Assembly (NCBI RefSeq): GCF_017591425.1
Contig: NW_024465885.1
Location: 35,472,501 to 35,536,500, forward strand
Origin: Ochotona curzoniae
Lineage: Eukaryota; Chordata; Mammalia; Lagomorpha; Ochotonidae
DNA length: 64,000 nucleotides
Reading direction: 5' to 3'
Shown here: positions 25,383-38,529 of the stretch, piece by piece
Layout of the letters: each line of letters begins with the position of its first letter
How positions within the stretch are numbered: the stretch's first letter is position 1
Made by a program: the position numbers and the translations under genes
Notes under the pieces: model-generated
Told to the model about the DNA's origin: nothing
The model's database searches: none
Seen by the model: only the letters and a program-made list of their open reading frames with translations

Positions 25383-25670
25383 CCTCATCCCAGTCAAAAG
25401 AGCAAAATCCAAAACAGAGAGAGTAACAATTGGCCAGCAAGATTGTGAAAAAGGCGAATACTTAAATGGTGTTGGTGGGAATAAAAATTAGTACTGCTAT
25501 TGTGGAAATCAGTGTGAAAATGCTTAAAAATCATAGAAACAGGTTTGTTGTATGATTTAGCGATCCTGATGCTGAGTAAAAATCCTAAAGTCTTGGACAT
25601 TATAAAAGGTTTTAGATAAGAAACAACCCAGACCCTACATAATTGTACCAGAAAAAATGCATAGACCTAA
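25383..25670 (+). mobile_element. Inverted 5' part of the same L1 (sense strand)
   Basis: In sense orientation 'cctcatcccagtcaaaagag' opens the L1 block that encodes LTPVR. It is followed by 'ggtgttggtgggaataaaaa' and 'tttagcgatcctgatgctga', which occur in that order in ORF2. The block ends near the L1 point where the antisense half begins. That geometry is expected from twin priming during integration. Confidence 0.62.
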
Positions 25671-25955
25671 AGAAAAACATATTTGACATAAAATAAAAAC
25701 ATTTTTGTCTTGTTAAACACCATTTAAATAGTTGTAGAGCAAGCAAAATATGTTGGATGAAGAATCATATATGCAAATATGAAAATGTGCAAACACAAAA
25801 TTCACCAAGTGTTCATATAGTGAATAAGGACGTTAAAGTGCATTCAACATCACAATTCATTTTGAAAATGTGAGTTAAGAGTACAAATTTACACTACTAA
25901 ATAGATTTTAGAGCAAATAAAGCTTCACAAAGGGAGGAAATGTTGTTGAACATAT
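25671..25955. other. Unassigned A+T-rich stretch
   Basis: No recognisable feature; may be further decayed L1. Confidence 0.35.
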
Positions 25956-26585
25956 AGAGAAACAACTGCTGGTTCAAAGCTGGCAGAGATGAAAAATGAA
26001 ACAATCACTTTTGAAAATTACCTAAAATGTGGTTTGGATATGCATTAAAAAATAAAGATGAACTTAGTGTGAAATAAAAAAATTAGTGCTTTTGAACTTA
26101 TAATCTATAGAACTAAAAGCATAAGTAAAAGCAAAGCTCCACAAAAATGCACAAAATCACTGAATTTCTAGCAGTCATAAAAATAAAACGACCAGTTTTC
26201 TTTAGAGAGTGGTCAAAAATGCAGTGGTACAATTATACAACAGGAAGTAACTAAACGGTGATAGACTGCTCATTGAGGCAGCAAGATCAATTTCATAGCA
26301 TAATAAGAAGTGAAAAGGCTCACTTTATGACATCACACACACTTTCACTAACACACACACACACACAAAATCCAATGGAGAAAACTTTAAAGATTCAGTT
26401 AATCAATGAGTAATGGATGAACTAAAGGTTAATGGTTATACAAATATGGAATTCAGGAATTTGAGAAGGTGCTGAGAATGCGTGTGAAGGTTTTAATAGT
26501 AGGTTCAATGAAACTGCATGAAGGATACAGGCAACGATACTACATTTTCCACCTGAGCTTTTATCTGTAAAATAAAATGTTAAAT
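25956..26585 (+). mobile_element. Old L1 (L1M-like) 3' fragment
   Basis: A sense-strand run keeps the order of an old L1 ORF2 end: 'aatcacttttgaaaattacc', 'aactaaaagcataagtaaaa', 'tagcagtcataaaaataaaa', 'gtggtacaattatacaacag' and 'cataataagaagtgaaaagg'. Divergence is heavy and the 3' boundary is near the aataaaatgtt at 26570-26580. A short (AC)9 tract lies inside. Confidence 0.5.
26350..26367. repeat. (AC)9 tract
   Basis: Short perfect CA microsatellite within the old L1. Confidence 0.9.
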
Positions 26586-29500
26586 GTTAAATTTTAAAAT
26601 ATTAAATAATATTAGCAAAATAGGACATGTTTAAGCAAATGATGCTTGCCTTAGAGACTCATACAACTCTGATAAGATGCTATTAAAAAAAATAATAATA
26701 GTCTTCAGTACACCATTGCACAGCAACAGCGCTTTCCTTACCTGGTGGTAAGTGGACGTGTGAGCATTGATGTAGCCTTCTAGCAAGCTAATGCAACACA
26801 GGAATTGTCCTCTTAACCCTCAGCACTCTCGCTGCTCTGTATTGATTCCATTCAAGTGTACAGAACTATCTATAACAAATAGTAGAAACACAAGATTCAT
26901 TTAACTGTGTTATTTGTGTTTTATTTTCCCCTTTTCCCTACATTTTGGCTGCTGTTCCTGTGAACTCAATAATAATAAGCTTCAGGTATGCCATTGTCAT
27001 CATTCTTGCACTTGTTTACCTTCAGTTTAACTCTGTGATATGGACTGTTTACACAGTAAGATTTAGCTAAAGGCAAGAAATCGAAGCAGTGCACTTGCTT
27101 CTCTTTTGTAAACATTTATTGAAGTTAAATTTATATCATTTTTCATTTTAAAGCCAACAATTCAAAATCTTTAGTGCATTTACATGCTGTGGAGCTCTTT
27201 GATCTCAGCTGTTGTATTCACATTGACTAAATATTTTTCTCAAATACAATAACACTTGGAAACTTAATTATTTAACATGATCATCATAAGGAAGATTTTC
27301 TTTTTCAGAAAAAAAAAGACATTGAAAAGAATTTGGGGATGGACTAATTGGATCTATAGTGTTCCCATTTAAGCTCCAATGTTTATGTAGAACAAGGTAA
27401 ATCACACCCAAACACAAAGTATTTTGGTATCAACAATTTTGAATTATCTGTTTAAATGTGGGCAATTAAGAAAGGAAAGTAGCATAGTGTCTTTAATATG
27501 TTATGAACTATACAAAGTAGCTCAGCTTGCACCCCTGTAAGTTGCTATTTGAGGTGTGATACTAAAATACATCATGTCATTTTACAGATGGAAAAAGAAG
27601 CAGTGATAACAGTATTGCAGCGTGCCTTCAAAATCTAACACTGTTATTGCTAAAAGCCTTCACGACAAATTGATGCTATAAAATTGCTGCCTTCATACCT
27701 TATTAACTTGGATTGATATTTAATTTCTTTACTGAAAAAAGCAGGAAATAAGGCATAGCTTTTAAATGCTACTTTGTTTTAAATTCCAGCACTGCGAAAA
27801 ATTCCACAGCATTAAACTGATGTAGAAGAGCACCCCTAATGATCAATCACCAATAATCAGAGTGAGCTTCACAATCTAGAACAATGGCTGCCATACAATT
27901 AGATACTTTCAGTAAAGAACATTAACCCTTTCGTTTGCATCCATAAAGTGTTAGCCCTTCTCTTTCTCTCTTTCAAATCATAGTACTTAAAGCATTGCAA
28001 CATTTTATGGCAACGTTTTTTGTTTGTTTTGTCATTTGCTTGTTTGTTTCCAGGCATCACTTTCCATTATGTCTCCTGCTGTTCCTTGTTCAAAACGAAT
28101 AATTCTCATTCTTTTCGATGTAAAATTCATTTGATCATTGTTCATGTAAAACAATTTGTTACCTCAGTTTAGCAAGAAAACAAAGTTTGTTTTTTGTTTG
28201 TTTTTTGAAAATGTACTGTCGGAAAGCATCTAACAAGATAAGCTGGGGAGTCTGAAGCAAGGCTGGGAACCTGCTGAGAAGAGGCTCCCAGAAGAGCTGA
28301 AGGGCCCCTTGCCCAGCAGGAACACTGCCCCCAGTGAGTCCTTGCCAGTGTTGCCATGCTTTCCTTGAGAAAATGTGAGTGTCTGTGTTCTCTCTAGTCA
28401 GCTGAGCAAGGGCAGAAAGTGAACGTTATCTATTACCTGTTTAATAGCACTTTGACCAAGGCACTTTGTTAGCTTTCCTTGAACGCCTGCTTGCACACAT
28501 GATCTAAGCCTGAATAGTGTTTGAACTAATGTTTTACTGTGTGTGTAAGTACTGACACTCTGAAAATGAACGTTGTCAGTTGCAACCAACGACACTGTCA
28601 CCCCATTTTATTTTTTGCCACTCCCTCACCAGGTTTCTGCAAGATAACTTGCAATAGACCCTTTCTTGTATATTTTTAGCAACAAATGAGGAAACTACAT
28701 TAAAGTGAATTGTGTTTCCAACACCAAGTAGACATTGTGAAGATTACTATGGAAAATATTATAGAGACACATTTCCTCAATGAACTAAAGCAGCATGGGA
28801 TGGATGCCTTACATCAGCATGCTTGGCAATATCTACGCAGCTTCAGGAGTAATCTTCCCTAAAATTTATATATAAAAGATCTTTGTTTCCTTAGCTGCTG
28901 TCTTTTATGGAGAAAAAATGAAATAAAACTGTCTTTTTAAACAGCTGTCTTAAAATCAATGTTTCAAACATTTCTATACAATGACCTATAAAAATTTAAA
29001 AAATGAGTTAGTTTGATGAGGGTTAAATGAGGATGAAGGATTGTGTTTTCTCTAGTACAATGGACCAATAGTGCGTTGTATTGCTGCTAATACTAATACA
29101 TCATACGAAGATGTATTTGTTGTATGGAGATTTATTATCACTAATTTGAAGTCATTTTCTGTTCTTAAAAATTTGCAGAATTAATAACTGGGCAAAATGT
29201 CATTTCAGAGAATACCATCTACTCTGTATGACCAAAGCATGTATTTAACATAACATGTTAATTTTTAGTTATCTTGTGGAAGACAGATTCAATTTATAAG
29301 AATTCATATACTTCTAACAACAAGACTTTATAACTTGTATACTGTGTGGAACTCTGGGGCCATACGTTTATAAGGGATGCCTACTAGGAGGCGTCTGTGG
29401 TTGTCACAAATAATTGATGCTTAGATTAAAAATGTAACAAAACAACCTGAAAAAATATGTAATTTATATTACCATATTAGGAAAAGTTGTACTCAATCTC

Positions 29501-32235
29501 ATGCAAAAGAGTTTAGAAGGAAGTAAAAGAGATATTTTCCAAAATCTACCCATGAAGAAAATGCTGCTGGACATATAGAAAGACATGATTGACTTAACCC
29601 ATTTCTAACAAAATCAAATATGTCTGACAAATTGCTGAATTTTAACCTTCTTTGTATAAATAGAAAGAAAAATGAGAAGAAAATACAGATATATGATATT
29701 CTATATCTGAAAATAATTTTCAATTGAAATGTGAATTGGAGACAATTTTAGAAAAACATGTGTTCAGAAGATTTAACTCTAGCTAGCAAGATTTAACCAA
29801 AACATTCCTAATGAGTATGATTGCAGATTGAAGCATGTTATTGTACAAAGAAAAACATCACGGAGGGGGAGTGTAATGGCGGATCAGCCTGTACTGAAGT
29901 GGGGTCTCCCACCGTTATTATCCAACCACAGTGTCCGTATAGCAACACTCAGCAATTTTAGTGCTCAGGCTTCTCAGCTTTGAAAATCAGTTCATGATAT
30001 TCATAAGCATCAATATAAAGTCATATACCATCACCTGAGATTTCCCAAATTGTCCGTTTAATATTGCTCTGATTCTTCATTTACCCAGCATGAATTTGAG
30101 ACCTGTATCCCAAACTTTGTGTAGGTCAGACCATCACATAGATGAAGAAACTAGCTAGAGAGAGTGTTTCACTGGCTATAATGCGTTTAAGTTCATTTGC
30201 GATGCGCAGCTCTTCAGGTACGGCCTCGTTTTCATGGAATGCTGCCCTGTTATTAGCACATGATACATTTGCGTTGCTTTCTTCATTTGGAGTATATTTG
30301 TATTTTCACTTTTGGAATATCATCAATAAATGCTGTAGTCTACACATAGCTGTCTAAATTTTTGTCAAAATTGAGAGTTGTATTTCATATGAATCAATAA
30401 TGCGTAGAGGGTTTGGAAATCGCATGATTAATTTACTTACATAGTGTAATAAAACTAACACATCATGATGGTAAATAGTTGCAGTGTTTTGCATAGAGAA
30501 GCAACGCTTGGAAATTCTTGTACTATGGGTTATTTTCAGCACTTGCCTTTACAATTAGCTCAAATAATTGAATGGTTGCGGTTTGATACCCAATATGTAT
30601 TTTTATTTACAATAACCTAATTGCAAAGTTGAAAATGACTTTATTGACTAATTGTCTTTCATGAATTCTCTTTGTGCAATAATTTTGTTGGATTTGTTTC
30701 TCATTTTTAATCTGGACTATTTTCCTAATACTTGAATTTTGTCTATTTATATTTTATTACAACATTATTTTTCTTTTATCATCTAATTTCCACACTAATA
30801 CTCCACATTCATACGTGGATTTAAAGTGGATTTATAAATTCTATTGTTAAAGGAATGTTTTATTAAATTCAATGTAGCGATGACATATGTGACAAACCAA
30901 CAAAAAGAAATTAAAAATGGTGATGTATATTTATTTTTTATTTGTTCTCTTTCAAATAAAAATAAGCATTTGTTTTTTAATTAAATTAAATATACAATTT
31001 TAATGACATATATTACATTAACAATGATGTAGATGACAAGAGACTAGCACTGACAATTTTATAGTATATGCAATAGCTGACCTCGTAATTGATTATAACT
31101 TTGCTGCTGGAAATATTTAGTTCGATTGTCACATTTTGTTTTAATATTCTTAACACTATTCTTGTTGAGTTATACGTTGCTTCAGCTGAGATGGTTGGAA
31201 ATGACACTTCGATCACACTTATCTGCTGAGAAATAAGATGTAAAATAAAATGCCAAATAAAATCAACTTTCCAAATAAAAGCCAATCTGTCTTTTAGAGG
31301 GAGCAACAGATACAGGAAAAACAAAGCACGGTAATTTTATTATTTAACCCAAATGTCTACTGACTCCACTCCAGAACTTTCAGGTTCAAGAGAATAGCAA
31401 TTATCCTCTGATGCTCAATTTATTTTGGAACTCATTTACAAAAAAATAATTTATTTTTGGCTCAGTGTTATTATATTTTATGGCTGAAATAATAAACAAT
31501 ACATTTTGCCATCAACAAAGGTAATTCAAAGACAAACCAGTGATTTTATTAAAGTGAAACTCTTGGGTAACTAGATGAAGAACAGTATTACCCAGCATGC
31601 ATCATGTGAATGACTTCAAACTACATAAACAAAGTTTAGCACAAAAAGAGCTTTTATGGGAAGAGGGACAATATGTTTTATCAGCAGCATTTTAAAAGGT
31701 CTTATAACTTATTAGAACAAACACTTGAGAAAGCATTTGGTTCAACTCCTTGGAAGTCTGGAGAACTGCCTTCTTGAATATTTCTCATGTGAAGTATTTT
31801 TCATAACCATGTCAAATTAGACATTCTAGATGATGCCAAGTTCATGCTGGGACTTGGGGTGTACCTATGCATAATTAACAATAGAATATTAACAGGTTTT
31901 GTATTTTTGCTCAATTTGAGGTCAGAAAAAATGTGATACACAATCCATAAATTTGCCAAAGTTGTAATTTTGTGTGCTTTCAGTAGTTTCCATATACAAA
32001 CAGCAACAACAAAAGACAATATCTCTAACCAGATAGAAATCTGGATGTTCTAAAATATTTTTCAAAAAAATTCAGAAGAGTTTCTCCGAGGTAGATTCTG
32101 ATAGATTTTCTTCTATATAAAACAGTACCAGTGTTGAGACGCTTGTACTTTCACAAATTAAAGAATAATATTTTTACTTTCATTTTTCAATCCTTTTGAC
32201 CAAGTTTGTAGCATACTGCTTGGTCTGTGGATGCC
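26586..32235. other. Long repeat-poor, gene-free stretch
   Basis: Over 5.6 kb I recognise no C-SINE or L1. A MIR-like antisense patch is possible near 27470-27620 ('cattttacagatggaaaaag'). A G+C-richer patch lies at 28220-28360. T-rich (GTTT)n-like runs occur near 28018-28050 and 28187-28206. Open frames are short and unfamiliar. The lack of SINEs, against their density elsewhere, makes this the best place for unique or conserved non-coding sequence. Confidence 0.5.
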
Positions 32236-32239
32236 CAAT

Positions 32240-32595
32240 TTAAAATTTGTCAGTCAATGTATCATGAAATGATTTCCTCAACTGTGGAGCAATGAAACCA
32301 ACAACTTCTCAGAACTCTCAAAACTACGCAAGAAACACTATCAGAATATTCTTTCCCCAAAATCTGTGCTCTGGGTGTCATCCGATGGTTATTCCCAGGT
32401 GCTAGTGCACATCCAAAGTGTGGTACTCCCTCCTCAGGTTCCCCTGCAGACACAGAAGGAAACAGGAAACATTTGTGACACCCACCCTTCTCCCTACCTG
32501 CTCTTCCCCATCCTAATCAGAGCTATAAGTGCATATACATTCCTCTCAGTTATGCAAAAAATGCTAAAAAAAAAACAAAATTCAGAATTTTAAAA
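32240..32595 (+). mobile_element. LINE-like 3' end (family B)
   Basis: Contains 'actgtggagcaatgaaacca', 'ggtgtcatccgatggttatt', 'aggtgctagtgcacatccaa' and 'gcagacacagaaggaaacag', then an A-rich end at about 32558-32580. Related to 3340-3985. I believe this is a lagomorph L1 3' UTR, but no coding part is attached. Confidence 0.55.
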
Positions 32596-32599
32596 GAAG

Positions 32600-33465
32600 A
32601 AGCTAGAGTAGATGCTTTCTTTTCAAAAAAACAATTGAGGGTAGTCCACAGAAAGATGGCATTTTAAGATCATTTTTAAATATTTGAAAATGTGTTTGGC
32701 AGATGAGAGAGTAAGGATGGATGGAGTAGATAGGTGTCAAAATATATTTGAAATGTATGACAATGATCTACCTCAGTGTTTAATTTGAATACAGTTTTAA
32801 GATTAGTGAATCTAAAACTAATTTTTAATGCACACAAAACACTTAAAAGCTGCTTGAAACAATCTTTGTGCTTAGATTTCAGCTGCTGTGTTGTATTTAT
32901 CTACATTTTAGAATATCTGTTGAAACAAATACATTATTTTCCTAAAGGAACATAAATACCCCATATGTTTTCCACACTTGGTCTTAGGCGAAGGGCCAGC
33001 AAGCAATCTGTATGCTTTACATGCTCAGTATGAGTTACATCAAAATAATTTTAGTTTCCATCTTTGCATATTTCCAAATATATATATATTTTTAGGAAAG
33101 ATCAAGAATACCTCATCCATCCTACTACCTATGATTTTGGACATGGAGTCAGTCCCTTTGTTAAGCTAACCTATAAAATGATTTATTTAGAAACAAAATG
33201 ACAATCACAATAACAACAAAACTCAATTGCATCTTTTATGAATACCAATATAGCTTTTTGGAACCTGACTATTCAGACAAAATTCTGCCTTATTCTTGCA
33301 GTAATCCAGGGTAAGCCTCTCTGAGATTTGATTTTCCTCTTGTTGAATTGGTGGTATAAGTGGTAAATACTCCCTATTAATAATTCATGTTCTTAGAACA
33401 GTTTATTGTTGAATAAGTTAGATGATGTTAACACTCACTACAAAGTGTTGTTCTTTTATTTTACT
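32600..33465. other. Unassigned A+T-rich stretch
   Basis: Nothing recognised. Confidence 0.5.
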
Positions 33466-33865
33466 TTTTTTGTATTATTTGATGACAATTCCATAGGCTT
33501 TGGGGTTTTCCTTTCCCCCTGCCCCCTGCCTCATTTCCCTTGTATTATTACACTATTATAATAATATATAATAATATCAATATCGTTGCAATAATATACT
33601 GTTATTACAATAGTATGGCTATTCATAGATAATCATAAGTCCATAATTTTGCTATTTAAGTCTATCCTGATATTGCAGGCAGGTAAATGGCAGATAGGCC
33701 AGCAACCTATTGTCAGAATATATTTCACAGTTCCATTGTGAGTCCATCTTCGATATGGAAGTAGAAAGGCATGGTTTGGTAGATGATATTCCTTCCTCTA
33801 TCAAGAGAATGTCTTTGAGAACTATTTGTAGGGCAGGTCTAGAAGATGTATATTCTTTCTAAGCC
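33466..33865 (-). mobile_element. L1 3'-UTR fragment, antisense
   Basis: T-rich lead, a C/T-rich tract (33505-33540), an (ATA)-rich low-complexity run (33548-33605), then 'gtctttgagaactatttgta' and 'gggcaggtctagaag'. The last two words are familiar from the complement of mammalian L1 3' ends. It stops abruptly near 33865. No coding part remains. Confidence 0.55.
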
Positions 33866-33950
33866 AGTCCTAACTGTTGCAGGGAAACAGTGGAAAGAAG
33901 ATTCATTCTCTCTCTTTCTCCCTCTCTCTCTCTCTCCTCGCACCTGAAAA
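33866..33950 (+). mobile_element. C-SINE 3'-end fragment (tentative)
   Basis: The string 'aacagtggaaagaagattc' followed by a CT-rich block (33908-33940) resembles the 3' third of the C-SINE. There is no head. It could also be a simple pyrimidine-rich repeat. Confidence 0.35.
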
Positions 33951-33953
33951 TAC

Positions 33954-34225
33954 ATGTTCAAAAGATGTTTTTGGAACACCATATGTATTGGTCTGAGAAC
34001 AGGTGACTTCAGCACTTTGCCAATTCAGGAATGTTTTTGGAATTCTGAGTTTGTGCAGAAGTTCAAAACCCACAATGATGACATATCACAAAAATGCCCA
34101 AACAGAAGAGCTGATCCCTTTGGGCCTCCCCACATCTATGATGGATAAAAGCCCTATGCTGCATACCCTGGGTGGACGTTTCCCTCACATGGCCATGACA
34201 CCATGGGTGTGTTAGCTTTCACATG
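33954..34225 (+). mobile_element. LTR-like repeat, first copy
   Basis: Shares a collinear block with 37040-37265. Examples are 'ctgcataccctgggtgg' here against 'ctgtatactctgggtgg', and 'tttccctcacatgg' in both. A TATA-like 'ggataaaag' (34142) precedes the shared 3' part. The pair could be LTRs or another dispersed family; no reverse-transcriptase or gag-like frame is seen. The block is short and damaged. Confidence 0.4.
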
Positions 34226-34865
34226 TCAAATTAGAAAAATAGCTGTGGGTAATATGATCAGTGGAGAAATAATTATTTCTGTATTCAGTAAGTATATATA
34301 CCAATGGAGTTTCTTTTCTCAGTTCCAAAAATCGGCATCAAATCAATATGACATTGCATGTCAAAATGATAAACACAGCTGCTCTCCCAAATTGATGCAG
34401 GGAAATCTTTAACTATAATAACATAGCTGCTAAAATTATCAGCAGTAAGATAAAATCTGATTATTCTCTAAAAAATTATGTGAATAGTATAAAAACGTTT
34501 TTGTTGTATTGCTACACATAGCTGGTAATTTATATCATAGAAGTAATTTTCAGCTACTTAATAATGAAAGATATACTTTATTGGATAAAATATGATTATC
34601 CTCATGTTTTGCTTTATAGATTCATTAAAACTATTAATTATCTAGCAAAAATCTCTCACATTTTATTATGAGGCAATGAAATTCTAGCTTTCTTTTATTC
34701 ATTCTGCTTCATGTTTGAGGTTAAACAACATTGATAAGGTACAACTAAAGCACATACTTCAAAATTTCAATTATTGTATTACATAGAGTGAGTTATAATC
34801 ACTGAGGTATCAAGTTATCATTTAAATTTGAATTTGTTCAAGAATGGTATGCATGAGTTATAAAT
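34226..34865. other. Unassigned A+T-rich stretch
   Basis: Nothing recognised. Confidence 0.5.
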
Positions 34866-34899
34866 ATAGCTACATTGCTTCTTCTTCACATAAGAAAAT

Positions 34900-36200
34900 T
34901 GTCATTGTTTTGCACTTCTGTACATCCACAAAACCCAGGCCCATGCTCCAGCATGTCACATTCCACCTTCCATAGTGTCCTTGCTGCATGGAGGGGCACT
35001 CACTCAGTTGTTCCTTTACCCCTGGGCTCTGAGAATGATTCAATATTATCACACTGCCCAGATTACATCCAGTCTATCTCTACTATCTCAGAATTTAATC
35101 TATTCTCCACTTGCTATGAGATCCTGGATCCAGGTACAGGCCTATTGTACTTACTGGCTCCTGTGCTTGTGACAACTTCTGACACACATTACCCTCTTTA
35201 TGGGACCTTAGAAGACCCTGACTCAGTGGAAGTAATGAGTGGAGGTAGTCAATGAGGGTTACCTACACAATGACTTAGAGACATTTGTGGGTGCTCTTGT
35301 TTCTCCATGCATCAGTGTATGTGTCAGTCAGTCTTAACCGAACCTCTTTAACTACAGGGTCTGCCACCTCATGCATTCCTCCTGATACCCTCTTGGCTGT
35401 CTCCTAGCCAATTTAAAAAGCCTACAATTAGCTGCTTACTTCAAATGAAAAATTCTTATACGTGTATGAAATGTAGATTGGCTTCAATATGCACTAGAAA
35501 ACTTCCAAGTGGTTTCATAATGGCCCTCTGCACCCTGTATACTTTGGAATCTAGGTAACTACTGCTGGTGCATGAGAAAACGAAAAGAGGTCCCCCACTT
35601 CCAGGCTTTGTACTATCTCAAAGGTAAATCCACTCTATTCCACGTGCTCACCAGACCAAGTGCTTCAAGCCCGAGGCAGTGCAACATCTGCTGCAAATTC
35701 CTTTTCTCCCTCCAAGCTTTCTTTGTTTTCTGTAGCAAATAGGAGGTGAGGCCACAACATGACTATGGATTCCCCGGTGGACTCCTCTACCCACATGGGA
35801 GATTGCCAGTCAGGCAGTCTCACATGTTGGGACCCTATCTGCCATCTTGCCTTTTGCCCTCCAAACTCCCTTTCATCCCCCACTGTCCGAAGAGCTCCTT
35901 TTTGCTCTCCGCGCTGGGAATCTGAGCTGCCACAATCACATCTTTGGACCCCGACCTAGACTACCAGTGAAGGAAAACTCTCATAGTTTCTCAGTCCGTG
36001 CTGACCCCCACACGCTGCACCAATCGGAGTGACAGCAGCCTATTATTGCTGGTATTGGTGCGTGTAACTCATCACCCTGAATGTGTTCGTCTCCACTCCT
36101 CAGTTCTCATGATTCGTCTTATACACAATCTTGGGTTACACAAATCCATCTACTTTGGACTCTGGATATTTCAGCCAGGGTTGTGAGTTTAAGCCTCTTA
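34900..36200. repeat. Unassigned G+C-richer block
   Basis: About 1.3 kb that stands out from A+T-rich flanks. It contains 'tgccatcttgccttttgccc' (about 35850) and many short, unrelated open frames, none recognisable. It lies between the two LTR-like copies and may be the decayed interior of the same element, or an L1 5' region. No domain was identified. Confidence 0.3.
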
Positions 36201-36732
36201 CAAGCTGTCATTACCTGAGATAGATATTTTCTAAATCTAAACAGTACTTACTTCTTGTACTCTGTGAACTGTTTCTGTTCAAGATTAAATGTGACTCTGA
36301 TGCTATTGCTAACAACATTCTTCAAAAACCTAATATTTATATAAAAAAATATGCGGTATAGAATTGAACTCAAATCCAATTTTTAAATTTCCCTATTTTC
36401 ATTGTTAAATAGTGGATAAGTGCTTTTACCTACTAGCTTTTATATTAAGATGGAGACTGGTTACACACGTGTAAATGTGTTCTTGATGAAAGAGGTTGTG
36501 AAAGAAAAAATCACGTGTAGTATGATTGGTAATACTCTTTAAAGTATTATGTGCATTGAATTAAAATCTGATCTTCTGTTAAAGCATCACAGTTTTAAAA
36601 TACACCTATTATTGGAACGTCTCCTTTTAAATGAATTTTATATAATTACTTACTACATCTTCTAGTTAGCTCCATTAAGATCGGTCTGACTCTGTTGCAT
36701 TGTCTCAAGTAGGAAGTGTATTAATGTTCTAA
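36201..36732. other. Unassigned A+T-rich stretch
   Basis: Nothing recognised. Confidence 0.5.
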
Positions 36733-36831
36733 CTTTTTTTTAAGGTATATTTTTGTTAGAAAGACAGATATACAGAGAGGAGGAGAGACAAAGAGGAAAA
36801 TCATCTGTCCAATGATTCACTACCCAAATGG
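36733..36831 (-). mobile_element. C-SINE 3' fragment, antisense
   Basis: Only the tail-side 100 bp remains: 'agaaagacagatatacagag', 'aggaggagagacaaagagg', 'ccaatgattcactaccc'. It breaks off where the LTR-like sequence starts. Confidence 0.8.
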
Positions 36832-36834
36832 AAT

Positions 36835-37410
36835 GTTTTTTCATCCAATCACACTTACTGTTTTTGTTTCTTCTTCTCACACCCTGTCTGTTTCTCAAGG
36901 CCTCATTAGACAATCTTCTAACCAACTCTTTCTAGGCCAGTCCAAGCCACTGCTCACCCATGTGCTAGCCTATGCCAACCCAGAACAGCCACATTTTAGA
37001 TCCAAGAAATGTGAATCAGTTGCATAAGACAGAAGGCTGGAATAGTGGGCTGAGCAGAGGTGACTCCAGCATTCTGCCAAAGTCAAGCAGACACTTCCAT
37101 ACAGGAATGCTGAGTCTGCACAAGAGGTTAAAACCTGTATGATGAGATAGGACGAGTTTGCACAAAGTGAGGATCGGATACTATCTGCTCTCCCCTGCAT
37201 CTAACATGAATAACAGCCAGTGCTGTATACTCTGGGTGGCCATTTCCCTCACATGGTCATGCCGCCAAATGAAAGTGGTCCCAGTGGGCTATTTCCCACT
37301 GGGAGCAATTTATTAGTTGCTTTCCCCTCTGCCCCCTTAGCCTTTTATTCTTGTAAAACAAAACTCCCATGTGACTCACTGAGTCTGACCTGTGCATTTG
37401 TGGTGATCAT
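36835..37410 (+). mobile_element. LTR-like repeat, second and longer copy
   Basis: Its centre (37040-37265) matches 33954-34225 in the same orientation, 3.1 kb away. The right part has a 10-bp stem and 6-nt loop (tcccagtggg at 37279-37288, cccactggga at 37295-37304). It ends with 'gagtctgacctgtgcatttg'. LTR identity is an inference from this layout, not from a primer-binding site. Confidence 0.4.
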
Positions 37411-38520
37411 TCCTAACAATATGTGTATATGCATAATATATATTTAGAAGAACATTTATACAAACATGCTAATATATATTTGAACACATATACATGCATG
37501 CATTCATATACACACACATTGATACGTATGTACATATCAGAGCAAAAGAAATATATATCTATATGACTACAGAACTGTGTATCATATTTACACAGGTACA
37601 CGTGCTAGATTTAAAAATATTCATATACATGAATTCCACAGATCAAACAAATGTAAGCACTTCTGTTATCAAAGTTCTTACACTCAAAATATTCAAAATC
37701 CATTCAAAATAGATTGTGGTTAATAAAAATTTCTGTCACAACTGTTCAGCTTTCTCTTTGTTCCAATCAAACTTACATAATCTCTAAACAAGAGAACACA
37801 ACTGTTTCAACAAAGTCTTAAAATGGGTGAGATTTGCCCACAGAATAAAGTCTTCAGAATCTTTATTCCAATAATAAATATTTATTAAATGAATAAAGGT
37901 TTGTAAAATGGCCAGGAGACTTCTAAAAAGGGTTTGCTAATAATTTGTATTTATTTTGTCCTCATGATCTCCCATTATTAAATTAAACTTTAGCTCTTTG
38001 TTCAATGTTATGAATTCTGAGATGAACTGATAACTCTTTGTCAGGAAAAGATCAATCATAAATTTATAGAAAAGGAAAATATGTGAAATTTAGTACTAAT
38101 TATAATTACTAATTATTATTACCACAAATTATTAACTCTAAATAGAATGTAATAATAATTATTGATTAATAATGTGTGACTTGTTAGGATATTGCACATT
38201 AAAGTGATCAAGAAAAATGTAAAATTGAGTAAAAATGTTCTATTTACAGAAATGTTGTCAGTATAAAGAATTGAAGTTATAAATTGTATATGAAATAGAA
38301 GTTGTATTTACAAATAGTATAATATTTTTAATTTAAAATAAAATGCTATAAAATATGATATCATCCTGAAGCTTGACTTTTTTCTAATGTTTTATCAATT
38401 GCTTTGAAAAGAAATTGAAATTTGAATTGATATTTCAATTTCTATTTACACATAGTGAACATATTAGCTTTCGTTTGAGACAATGTGGGCATTAGAAAGA
38501 CATAAAGCTAAACCAATGAC
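37411..38520. other. Unassigned, very A+T-rich
   Basis: Contains TA/CA-rich low-complexity sequence at 37425-37560. An L2- or MIR-like word, 'aaatatttattaaatgaata', at 37876 is too short to call. Confidence 0.45.
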
Positions 38521-38529
38521 TGCGAGAAC

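Noticed and set aside
24668..25678. TSD 'aagaaaaac' around the inverted L1
   Set aside because: Nine A-rich bases match easily by chance and do not sit exactly at the element limits.
34875..35255. 126-residue plus-strand frame in the G+C-richer block
   Set aside because: No homology recognised; several overlapping frames of similar length occur there, as expected for non-coding sequence with fewer stops.
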